Source: Petrosia ficiformis
Taxonomy: Eukaryota; Porifera; Demospongiae; Haplosclerida; Petrosiidae
NCBI GenBank assembly: GCA_947044365.1
Contig: OX345639.1
Span: 7,919,218 to 7,983,217 of the forward strand
Direction of reading: 5' to 3'
DNA length: 64,000 bases
The position numbers and the translations under genes are program-made. Below are positions 24,262-35,600 of the stretch, piece by piece; position 1 is the first letter of the stretch, and every line of letters begins with the position of its first letter. The notes under the pieces are model-generated. The model had not been told where the DNA came from, did no database searches, and saw nothing but the letters and a program-made list of their open reading frames with translations.

Positions 24262-27200
24262 CATGAATCCACAGTAGTTTTTCTAAGTCTCATGAGTCTC
24301 TCTGAGTCTCAGGAATCCCCTTTAGTCTTTATTATTATGAAGAATTTTATGAGTCCCAAGTAGTCTCTCTGAGTCTCATGAGTCTCCATTAGTCTCGCTG
24401 AGACTCATGAGACCCCAGTATTCTTCTTAAGTCTCATGAGTCTCCATTACTCTCCCTGAGTCTCATGAGTGCCTATGAGTCTTCATTAGTATCATGAGTT
24501 TCCTGAGTACCAAGCAGTCTCCCTGAGTGTCATGACTCTCCACTAGTCTCCTTGAGTGTCATGAGTCCCCATGAGTCTCATTGATACTCATGAGTCCCCA
24601 ATAGACTCCATGAGACTCATGAGTCTCCAATAGACTCCCTGAGTCACATGAGTCCCCTTGAGTCTCCATGATTCTCATTAGTCTCATGAGTCTACAGTAG
24701 TCTCTATGAGGTTCCTGAGTCCCCAGTAGTCTCTATGAGTCTCATGAGTCCCCAGTAGTCTCCCTGAGTCTCATGAGTCCTCATGATTCTCTATTAATCT
24801 CATGAGTCTCATGAGTCCACAGTAGTCTTTCTGGATCTCATGAGACCCTAGCATTCTCTATGAGTCTCATGAGTCTCCTCTAGTCTTTATTAGTATCAAG
24901 AGTCTCATGAGTCCCAAGTAGACTCGCAGAGTCTCAGGATTTTCCATGAGACTCGCTGAGTCTCAGGAGTCCGCAGCAGTATCTTTGATTGTCAAGAGAC
25001 TCGTCAGACTACAGAAATCTCCCTGAGTCTCATGAGTTTCCATTAGTCTACCAGAGTCTCATGAGTCCCAAGCAGTTTCTATGAGTCTCATGAGTCCCCA
25101 GAAGTCTCCCGGATCCTCATGGCTCTCCATTAATCTTTCCGAGTCTGATGACTCCCCAGCAGTTTCTATGTGTCTGATGAGTCCCCAATAGTCTCCCTGA
25201 GTCTCATGAGTTTCCATTACTCTCCTGGAGTCTCATGAGTCCTCATGTGTCCATGATTCTCAAGTGTTATGAGTCCACAGTAGTTTTTCTGAGTCTCATG
25301 AGTCCCCCAGCAGTCTCCCTGAGTTTCATGATTTCCTATGAGTCTCTCAGTCTCATGAGTCTCAGGATTCAACAGTAGTCTTTCTGAGTCTCATGCTTCT
25401 CTCTGAGTCTCATGAGTACCCTTCAGTCTTTATTAGTATGAAGAGTCTCATGAGACTGAAGTAGTCTCCTTGAGTCTAATGATTCTCCATGAGACTCGCT
25501 GAGTCTCATGCGTCTCCAGAAGTCTCTTTAAGTCTCATGAGTCCCCAGAAGTCTCTATCATTCTCATGATTACCCAGTAGTCTACCTGAGTCTCATGAAT
25601 CCCCATGAGACTCTATGATTCTCATGAGTCTCATGAGTCCACAGTAGTCTTTCTGAGTCTCATGAGTTTCCAGCAGTCTCCCTGAGTCTCATGAGTCCCT
25701 CTGAGTCTCACGAGTCTCATGAGTCACTCTGAGTTTCATGAGTCTCTCTGAGTCTCATGAGTCCCATTTAGTCTTTATTAGTACCTAGAATCTCATAAGT
25801 AGACTCCCTGAGACTCATGAGTTTCCATTATTCTCACTGAGTCTCACGAGTTTGCAGTAGTCTCCCTGAGTCTCATGAGTCTCCATTAGTTTCCCTGAGT
25901 CACATGAGTCCCCTTGAGTCTCCAAGATTCTCACGAGTCTCATGAGTCCACAGTAATCTCTATGAGGTTCATGAGTCCCCAGTAGTCTCTAGGAGTCTCA
26001 TGAGTCCCCAGTAGTCTCCCTGAGTCTCATGAGTCCTCATGATTCTCTATTATTCTCATGAGTCTCATGAGTCCACAGAAGTCTTTCTGGATCTCATGAG
26101 GCCCTAGCATTCTCTATGAGTCTCATGAGTCTTTTTCAGTCTGCCAAAGTCTCATGAGTCTCTCTGAGTCTCATGAGTCCCTTTTAGTCTTTATTAGTAT
26201 CAAGATTCTCATGAGACCCAAGAAGTCTCCCCGAGTCTCATGAGTATCCATTAGTCTCGCTGAGACTCATGAGTCTCCTTTAGTCTCCCTGAGTCTCATG
26301 AGTGCCTATGAGTCTTCATTAGTATCATGAGTTTCATGAGTACCAAGCAGTCTCCCTGAGTCTCATGAGTCTCCATTAGTCTACCTGAGTCTCATGAGTC
26401 CACAGTAGACTCTTTGAGTCTCATCAGTCCCCAGTAGTCTCCCTGAGTGTCATGACTCTCCACTAGTCTCCCTGAGACTCATGAGTCCCCATGAGTCTCA
26501 TTGATACTCATGAGTCCCCAATAGACTCCATGAGACTAATGAGTCTCCAATACTCTCCTTGAGCCTCATGAGTCCCCATGAGTCTATGATTCTCAAGTCT
26601 CATGTGTATGCACTAGTCTTTCGGTGTCCCAAGTAGACTCCCTGAGTCACATGAGTCCCCTTGAGTCTCCATGATTCTCATTAGTCTCATGAGTTTAAAG
26701 TAGTCTCTATGAGGTTCATGAGTCCCCAGTAGTCTCTATGAGTCTCATGAGTCCCCAGTAGTCTCCCGGAGTTTCTTGAGTCCTCATGATTCTCTATTAA
26801 TCTCATGAGTCTCATGAGTCCACCGTAGTATTTCTGGATCTCAGGAGACCCTAGCATTCTCTTTGAGTCTCCTTTAGTCTCCCAAATTCTCATGAGCCCC
26901 CCTGAGTCTCATGATACTCCATTAGTCTACCTGACTCTCAGGAGTCCACAGTAGTCTTTCTGAGTCTCAGGAGTCTCTCTGAGTCTCATGAGTACCCTTT
27001 GGTCTTTATTACTATCAAGAGTCTCATAATTCCCAAGTAGTCTCCCTGAGTCTCATGATTCTCCATGAGACTCTCTGAGTCTCCAGAAGTCTCTTTGAGT
27101 CTCATGAGTCCCCAGAAGTCTATATCATTCTCATGATTACCCAGTAGTCTACCTGAGTCTTATGAATCCCCATCAGTCTATGATTCTCATGAGTCTCAAG

Positions 27201-30200
27201 AGTCCACAGTAGTCTTTCTGAGTCTCATGAGTCCACAGTAGTCTTTCTGAGTCTCATGAGTCCCCAGCAGTCTCCCTGAGTCTCATGAGTCCCTATGAGT
27301 CTCACGAGTCTCATGAGTCTCTCCGAGTCTCATGAGTCCCCTTTAGTCTTTATTAGTATCCAGAGACTCATGAGTCCCAAGTAATCTCCCTGAGTCTCAT
27401 GAGTCTCCATTAGTCTAGCTGAGTCTCATGGAGTCCCCAGTAGTCTCCCTTAGGCTCATGAGTCTCCATTAGTCTACCTGAGTCTCATGAGTCTCCAGTA
27501 GGCTATTTGAGTCTCATGAGACCCCAGCAGTCTCTATGAGTCTCATGAGTCCGCAGTAGTCTCCCTGAGTGTCATGACTCTCCACTAGTCTCCCTGAGAC
27601 TCATGAGTCTCCAATAGTCTCCTTGAGCATCATGAGTCCCCATGAGTCTATGATTCTCCAACCTAATGTGTTCGCAGTTGTCTTTCGGAGTTGCATGAGT
27701 CCCCAGCAGTCTCTATGTCACTATTGATTCCCCAATAGTCTCCCTGAGTCTCATGAGTCTCCATTAGTCTCATTGAGTATCATGAGTCACCATGAGTCTA
27801 TGATTCTCAAGTCTCATGAGTCGACAGTATTCTTTGTAAGTCTCTTGAGTCTGGCGGAGTCTAATGAGTCCCTTTTAGTCTTTATTAGTATCAAGAGTCT
27901 CATTAGTCCCAAGTAGTCTCCCTGATTCTCATGAGTCTCCATTAGTCTCGCTGAGGCTCATGAGTTTCCAGCAGTCTCTATGAGTCTCATGATTCCCCAG
28001 AAGTCTCCCGGATTCTCATGACTCTCCATTAGTTTCCCTGAGTCTGATGAGTCCCCAGCAGTTTCTATGAGTCTGATGAGTCCCCAATAGTCTCCCTGAG
28101 TCTCATGAGTTTCCATTACTCTCCTTGAGTCTCATGAGTCCTCATGAGTCTATGATTCTCAAGTGTTATGAGTCCACAGTAGTCTTTCTGAGCTTCATGA
28201 GTCCCCAGCAATCTCCCTGAGTTTCATTATTTCCTATGAGTCTCTCAGTCTCATGAGTCTCAGGAGTCCACAGTAGTCTTTCTGAGTCTCATGAGTCTCT
28301 CTGAGTCTCATGAGTCCCATTTAGTTTTTATTAGTATCAAGAGTCTCATGAATCCCAAGTAGACTCCCTGAGTTTCATGATTCTCCATGAGACTCGCTGA
28401 GTCTCATGAGTTCGCAGCAGTATCTCTGATTGTCAAGAGACTCATCAGACTACAGTAGTCTCTCTGAGTCTCATGAGTCCCTAGCAGTCTCTATGAGTCT
28501 TATGAGTACCCTGTAGTCTCTATGAGTCTCATGAGTCTCCATTAATCTACCTGACTCTCTTGAGTTTCCAGAAGTCTTCTTGAGTCTCATGAGTCCCCAG
28601 TTGTCTCTATGATACTCATGATTCCGCAGTAGTATACCTGAGACTCAGGAATCCCAATGAGTATGATTCTCATGAGTCCATTAGTTACGCTGATTCTCAT
28701 GAGTTCCAAGTAGTCTCCCTCAGTCTCAGGAGTCTCCATTAGTCTCCCTGAGTCTCATGAGTCTCCATTAGTTTAGCTGAGTCCCATGAGTCCCCAATAG
28801 TCTCCCAGAGTCTCATGAGTCTCCAGTAGTCTTTTTGAGTCTCATGTGTCCCCAGTAGTCTCTATGAGTCTCATGATTCCCCAGAAGTCTCCCGGATTCT
28901 CATGACTCTCCTATAATCTCCCCGAGTCTCATGAGTCCCCAGCAGTTTCTATGAGTCTGATGAGTCCCCAATAGTCTCCCTGAGTCTCATGAGTTTCCAT
29001 TACTCTCCTTGAGTCTCATGAGTCCTCATGAGTCACCCAGCAATCTCCCTGAGTTTCATGATTTGCTATGAGTCTCTCAGTCTCAAGAGTCTCATAATTC
29101 CCAAGTAGTCTCCCCGAGTCTCATGATTCTCCATGAGACTCTCTGAGTCTCATGAGTCTCCAGAAGTCTCTTTGAGTCTCATGAGTCCCCAGAAGTCTCT
29201 ATCATTCTCATGATTACCCAGTAGTCTACCTGAGTCTCATGAATCCCCATCAGCCTATGATTCTCATGAGTCTCATGAGTCCACAGTAATCTTTCTTTGT
29301 CTTATGAGTCCCCAGCAGTCTCCTTGAGTGTCATGAGTCTCATGAGTCTCCATTAGTCTCCCTGAGTCTCATGAGTGCCTATGAGTCTTTACTAGTATCA
29401 TGAGTTTCATGAGTACCAAGCTGTCTCCCTGAGTTTCATGAGTCTCCATTAGTCTCGCTGAGTCTCATGAGACCCCAGTAGTCTTCTTGATTCTCATGAG
29501 TCTCCATTAGTCTACCTGAATCTCATGAGTCTCCAGTAGTCTGTTTGAGTCTCTTGAGTTCCCAGCAGTCTCTATGAGTCTCATGATTCCCCAGTAGACT
29601 CCCTGAGTCTCGTGAGTCTCCATTAATCTCCCTGAGACTCATGAGTCCCCATGAATCACTATGAATCTCACAAGTCTCATGAGTTCACAGTAGTCTTTCT
29701 GAGACTCATGAGTCCCCAGCAGTCTCTATGAGTCTCATGACTCCCCAGTAGTCTCCCTGAGTCTAATTTGTCTCCATTAATCTCCCTGATTCTCATGAGT
29801 CCCCTTTAGTCTTTATTAGTATCAAGAGACTCATGAGTCCCAAGTAGTCTCCCTGAGTTTCATGAGTCTCCATTAGTCTAGCTGAGTCTCATGGAGTCCC
29901 CAGTAGTCTCCCTGAGGGTCATGAGTCTCCATTAGTCTCATTCAGTCTCATGAGTCACCATGAGTCTATGATTCTCCAACCTAATGTGTCCGCAGTAGTC
30001 TTTCGGAGTCGCATGAGTCCCCAGCAGTCTCTATGTCGCTATTGATTCCCCAATAGTCTCCCTAAGTCTCATGAGTCTCCATTAGTCTCATTGAGTCTCA
30101 TGAGTCACCATGAGTCTATGATTCTCAAGTCTCATGAGTCGACAGTATTTTTTGTACGTCTCATGAGTCTGGCGGAGTCTAATGAGTCCCTTTTAATCTT

Positions 30201-30418
30201 TATTAGTATCAAGAGTCTGACGAGTCCCAAGTAGTCTCCCTGATTCTCATGAGTCTCCATTAGCCTCGCTGAGTCTCTTGAGTCCCCAGAAGTTTCCCTG
30301 AGTCTCATGAGTTTCCATTAGTCTACCAAAGTCTCATGAGTCTCCAGTAGTCTATATGAGTCTCATGTTTCCCCAGAAGTCTCCCGGATTCTCATGACTC
30401 TCCATTACTCTCCCTGAG
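24262..30418 (+). repeat. Satellite A, plus orientation, block 3
   Basis: Continuation of the 29-bp-type array after the SINE, with the variant monomers seen from 19.7 kb onward. It ends abruptly in …TCTCCCTGAG at 30418, where the 7-bp CTAGGG-type array starts within a few bases. No gene was recognised. Confidence 0.92.
26368..26829 (+). repeat. Near-identical satellite A block, copy 2
   Basis: Partner of 21428-21889. Each copy sits on a different side of the SINE insertion at 23.4-24.2 kb. The duplicated block itself does not contain that insertion. Confidence 0.85.
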
Positions 30419-30911
30419 CGTATACTCTCTAGAATGTATCGTCTAGGGTATAGGGAATACTCTCTAAGGTTTAGGATCTAGTGTCTAGGGTCTAGTGTCT
30501 AGGGTCTAGGATCTAGTGTCGAGGGTATAGGGTCTAGTATCTAGTTTCTAGGATCTAGGGTCTAGGGACAAGTGTCTACATTTTAGGGTCTAGGCCTAGT
30601 GTCTACCCTCTGGAGTCAATGGTCTGGTGTATGGTATACTCTCTAGAGTCTAGGGACTAGGGTGTAGAGTCTAGATTCTAGGGTCTAGAGTTTAGAGTCT
30701 AGGGTATATTGTCTAGGATCTAGGGTGTAGGGTATACTCTCTAATGTCTAGGGTCTAGGGTGTAGTCAATACTCTCTAGGGTGTAGGGTCTACGGTGTAG
30801 AGTATACTCTGTAGGGTTTAGGGTCTAGCGTCTAGCGTTCAGGGTGTAGGGTCCTGTGTCTAGGATGTAATGTACACTCTCTAGGGTCTACGATCTACGT
30901 TCTATGGTCCA
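30419..30911 (+). repeat. Satellite B (telomere-like 7-bp), G-rich block 1
   Basis: Degenerate tandem repeat of the 7-mer TCTAGGG on the plus strand (GGGTCTAGTGTCTAGGG…). It is punctuated by GTATACTCTCTAGG at irregular intervals, which suggests a higher-order unit of 50-200 bp. No gene. Confidence 0.9.
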
Positions 30912-33900
30912 GAGTCTAGACCCTAGACTCCAGATAGTAGAACCCAGAACCTAGACTCTAGAGAGTATACCCTACGCCCTAGACCCAGGTCCCTAGAGCT
31001 TGGACCCTAGAGAGTATACCCTAGACACTAAACCCTAGACCCTAGAACCTAGACCATAGACCCCAGAGTCTAGACACTAGAGAGTATACCCTAGACTCTA
31101 AATCAAAAACCCTAGACCCTAGAGATTATACCCTAGAACATGGAACCTAGACCATAGACCCTATATCCTAGAAAGCATACCATACAACATAGACCAAAGA
31201 GACGCTAGACCATAATCTCCAGACCCTAGACCTAGAACCTAGAGAGTATACCCTAGACCCTAGGCTCTAGACCCTAGACCTTAGACACTAGACAATAGAC
31301 CATAGAGCTTAAACTCTACACCCTAGATACTAGATACTAGAATCCCAACCCTAGACCCTAGACACTAGACCCATGACCCTAGAACATAGATGCTAGGGAG
31401 TATACCCTACAATCTAGACCCTAGAAACTAGACACTAAACACTAGACCCTAGACCCAAGAGAGTATACTATACACCATAGACCGTAGGCCCTAGACCCTA
31501 GACAGTATAACCTCGACTGCAGGCCCTAGACTTTAGACCCTAGACTATAAACCCTAGACTCCAGATAGTAGACCCTATGCACTTGACCCTTGACACTAGA
31601 AAGTAGACCCTAGTCCCAGACACTAAACCTTAAACCCTAAACCCTAAACCATAAACCATAAACCATATACTCTAGACCCTAGACACTATATCCTAAACAC
31701 TAGACGCTAGATTCCAGGTAGTAGAAGCGAGAACCTAGACACTAGAGAGTATACCATATGCCCTAGACCCAGGTCCCTAGAACCTGGATCCTAGAGAGTA
31801 TACCATAGACCCTAAAACCTACACCCTAGTACCTAGACCCTAGACCCTAGACCCTGGACCCGACAGAATATACCCTAGACCCTAGACGCTAGAAACTAGA
31901 ATCTTGATTCTGCACTACTGATGGTAGACGTTAGGCCCTAAAGAGAAGACCCTGCTCACTAGAACATAGAAAGTAGACCCTAGACTACAGAGTATACCGT
32001 AAACAATACACCCTAGAACCTAGACCCTAAAGAGTAGACGCTATACCCAAGACCCTAAAGAGTACACCCTAGAATCTAGACCCTAGACCTAGACCCTAGA
32101 GTGTATACCATACACCCAAGACCCTAGGCCCTAGATCCTAGACACTAGACCCTAGGCGAAAGACCCTAGACTCTAGACACTAGAGTGTATACCCTAGACC
32201 GTAAACCCTAGAACAAATACCCTAGACCATAAAGATATTACCCTAGAACACAAACCCTAGACCCTAGAAAGTATACCATACACACTAGACCCTAGACCCT
32301 AGACAATAAATTCGAGACACTAAACTCTAGACCCTAGACTCTAGACCCTAGACTCTAAAACATAGACCCTAGACCCTAGAAAGTATACCCTACTATTAGA
32401 CCCTATACTCCAGATAGTAGACCCAAGTCCCTAGTTCCTATACCCTAGAGAGTATACTCTAGACCATAGTCCCTAGACCCTAGACCCTAGACCCTAGACC
32501 CTAGCGAGTATACCCTATACCCTAGATTCTAGGGTAAATTGTCTACTCTCTAGACAGTAGACAATTTACCCTAGAACCTTGACTCCAGATAGTAGACCCT
32601 AGTCCCTAGACCCTAGATACTAGACCCTAGACCCTACACCCTAAAGCCTAGACCTCAGACACTAGATGCTAGACCCTAAATACTAGACCCTAGACTCCAG
32701 ATAGTAGAACATAGAAACTAGACCTAGAGAGTATATCCTAAGCCCTAGACCCAGGACCCTAGACCCTTGAAGCAAGAGAGTATACCTTAGACCCTACACC
32801 CTAGACCCTACTCTTAGGCCCTAGATCCTAGATCCTAGAGAGTATAACCTAGTCCCAAGACCAAAGAGAGTATATCCTAGACCGTAGGCCCAAGATTTTA
32901 AACAATAGACCATAGACCCTAGACCCTAGATAGTATACCACACACTCTAGATCCTTGACCCTAGAGAGTATACCCTATAACCTAGACACTAGAAGCTAAA
33001 CACTAGACCCTTGACTCCAGATAGTAGAACCTAGTCCCTAGACCCTAGAGAGTATACCCTAGACAATAGATGCTAGCCCTATACCCTAGTTCCTCGACAC
33101 TACAACTTATACCCTAAGCCTTAGACCCAGGACACTAGACCCTGAACGCTAGAGAGTATACATTAGGCCCTAAACCATAGACTCTAGAGATTATACCCTA
33201 GTCCCTAGACCGTCGAGAATATACCGTACACACTATGCCCTAGACCCTAGACACTAGACCATACACACTGGACTCCAGATAGTAGACCCTAGGCCCTAGA
33301 CCAAGAGAGTAGACCCTAGTTCCTAGACCCTAGACACTAGATCCTAGATACTAGACCATAGACCCTAGAACATAGACCCTAGATTTTAGCGAGTATACCC
33401 TATACACTAGACAGTAGAAACTTTACCCTAGCCCCTAGACTCCAGATATTAGAACCTAGAAATTAAACATCAGAGAGTATACCGTATGCCCAAGGCACAT
33501 GACCCTACACCCTGGACCCTAGAGAGTATACCATATACCGTAAACCCTAGAGAGTATACCATAGACCGTAGGCCCTAGACCTTAGAACCTAGACGATAGA
33601 ACCTAGACTCCAGATAGTAGATATTAGGCCCTAGACCCTGGACACTAGAAGGTAGACCCTAGTCTCTAGACCCTAAAACCAAGAACCTACACCCAAAACC
33701 CTAACACGAAACCCTAAAACCTAAACAATAAACACTAAAGCTTAGACCCTAGACCCTGAAACCCAATCCCTAAACCCTAAACCCTAGACCCTAGACCCTA
33801 GACCCTAAACATTAGACCCTAGAAACTAAACCCTAATCCCTAAACCCTAAACCCTAGACCCTAGAACCGGGACGCTAGACACTCCACCCTAGACACTAGA

Positions 33901-34155
33901 CCATAGATTCTAGACCCTGGACCATAGACACTAGGCCATAGACCCTAGACCCTAGACCTAGAGAGTATACCCTACACCTTGACACTAGACACTAAACAGT
34001 AGACCCTAGACTCCAGATAGTAGACTATAGTCCCTAGATCCTAGACCCTAGAGAGTATACCTTATACCCTAAACCCTAGACCCTAAAACCAGGACCCTAG
34101 ACCCTAGACCCTGGACACTAGACCATAAATTCTAGACCCTGGACAATATACACTA
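30912..34155 (-). repeat. Satellite B, C-rich block
   Basis: The same 7-mer in the opposite orientation (CCCTAGA on the plus strand). GAGAGTATACCCTAG and ACTCCAGATAGTAGACC punctuate it repeatedly (for example about 31557, 32407, 32581, 33010, 33250, 33608 and 34010). Short runs of CCCTAAA occur near 31630-31655 and 33770-33855. The left boundary is an 8-bp-arm palindrome GAGTCTAG-ACC-CTAGACTC (30912-30930). Confidence 0.9.
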
Positions 34156-35185
34156 GACCCTAGGATCTAGTGTCTAGGGTCTATGGTCTAGGTCTAGGGT
34201 CTAGGGTTTAGAGTCTAGTGTCTAGGGTCTAGGAGTCTAGGGTCTAGGGTCTAGTGTCTGGGTCTTGGTCTAGTGTCTAGGGTGTAGGATATACTCTCTT
34301 GTGTCTAGGGTGTAGGGTTTAAGGTTTAGGGTTTAGGGTTTAGGGTTTAGGGATTAGGGTCTATGGTCTAGGTTATATTTTCTACGTCCAGGGTCTATGG
34401 TCTAGTGTCTAGGGTCTAGGGTATAGGTTCTAGTGTCTTGTGTCTAGGGTCTAGGGTCTAATATCTAGAGTATAGGGTATAGGGTTTAGGGTCTACTCTC
34501 TAGGGCCTATGGTCTACTATCTGGAGTCTAGTCTAGGGTCTAGGGCCTTGTGTGTAGAGTATACTCTCTAGGGTCTTGAGTATTGGGTATACTATTTAGG
34601 GTTTAGTGTTTAGTGTTTATTGTTTAGGGTTTAAGGTCTAGGTCCAAGGGTTTACTATCTGGAGTCAAAGTTCTAGGTTCTACAGTCTTGGGTCTAGCGT
34701 CTAGGGTCTAGTGTATACTCTCTAGGGTCTAGGGACTAGGGTCTAGTATCTGGAGTCTAGGGTCTAGTGTTTAAGGTCTTGTGTTTAGAGTGTAGTGTAT
34801 ACTCTCTAGGGTCTAGGGTCTAGGGTGTATAGTATACTCTCTTGGGTCTAGGGTCTAAGTTCAGGAGTCTAGTGTCTAGGGTCTAGGTTTTGGAGTCTAG
34901 TGTCTAAGTTCTAGAGTCTAGGGTCTAGAGATTAAGATCTAGGGTATATTCTCTAGGGTCTAGGGTCTAGGGTGTATGGTATACTTTCTAGGGTCTATGG
35001 TCTAAGGTTTATATTCTAGGGTATAATCTCTAGAGTATAGGTTCTTTCGTCTAGTGTCTAGGGTATACTCTCTAGTGTCTAAAGTTTAGGGTCTATGGTA
35101 TATGTTCTACGGTCTAAGGTTTATGGTCTAGGGTATACTCTATAGGGTGTAGGTTATAGGTTGTACTATCTGGAGTCTAGGGTCT
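34156..35185 (+). repeat. Satellite B, G-rich block 2
   Basis: The 7-mer returns to G-rich orientation. The left junction holds the inverted pair CACTAGA / TCTAGTG with an 8-bp spacer. The punctuating motif now reads as its complement (ACTATCTGGAGTC, for example about 34513, 34746 and 35166). Confidence 0.88.
34325..34359 (+). repeat. Perfect TTTAGGG run (interstitial telomere-like)
   Basis: Five GGG triplets at exact 7-bp spacing (34329, 34336, 34343, 34350, 34357) joined by TTTA, the last linker being ATTA. TTTAGGG is the common plant-type telomere heptamer; most animals use TTAGGG. Four or more GGG tracts with 4-nt loops could form a G-quadruplex. Confidence 0.85.
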
Positions 35186-35600
35186 AGACAATGTACCCTA
35201 GAACCTAGATCCTAGACCTTAGAGTTTATACACTCTGCCCTAGAACCAGGACCCTAGACCCTGGACAATAAATGCTAGACCCTTAACCCTAGACAGTATA
35301 TCCTACACCCTTAGACCCTGCACCTAAGAGAGTATACACTAGACGCTAGGCCCTATAACTTAGACCCTAGAAACTCGACCCTACACCCTAGACACTACAC
35401 CCAAGACACTAGACCATAGACCCTCTACCCTAGACCCAAGACTTTAGATTATAGACACTAGACCCAGGACCCTAGTAACTAGACCCTAGAGAGTATACTC
35501 TAGTCCCTAGACCCTAGAGATTATACCCTACACACTAGACACAAGACACTAAACAGTAGACCATAGACTCCAGATAGTAAACCCTAGTCCCTAGATCCTG
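35186..35600 (-). repeat. Satellite B, final C-rich block
   Basis: About 415 bp of CCCTAGA-type repeat after a third orientation switch near 35185 (GGGTCTAGACAATGTACCCTAG). It ends at CCTAGATCCTG, where satellite C starts without an intervening unique sequence. Confidence 0.87.

Noticed and set aside
1..30418. CRISPR-like array or replication-origin iterons
   Set aside because: The repeats are contiguous and degenerate with no constant repeat and unique spacer, there are no cas or replication genes, and the setting is a eukaryotic genome.
34325..34359. True chromosome end
   Set aside because: The telomere-like run is short, embedded in degenerate 7-mers of both orientations, and flanked by other satellites, so it is interstitial.
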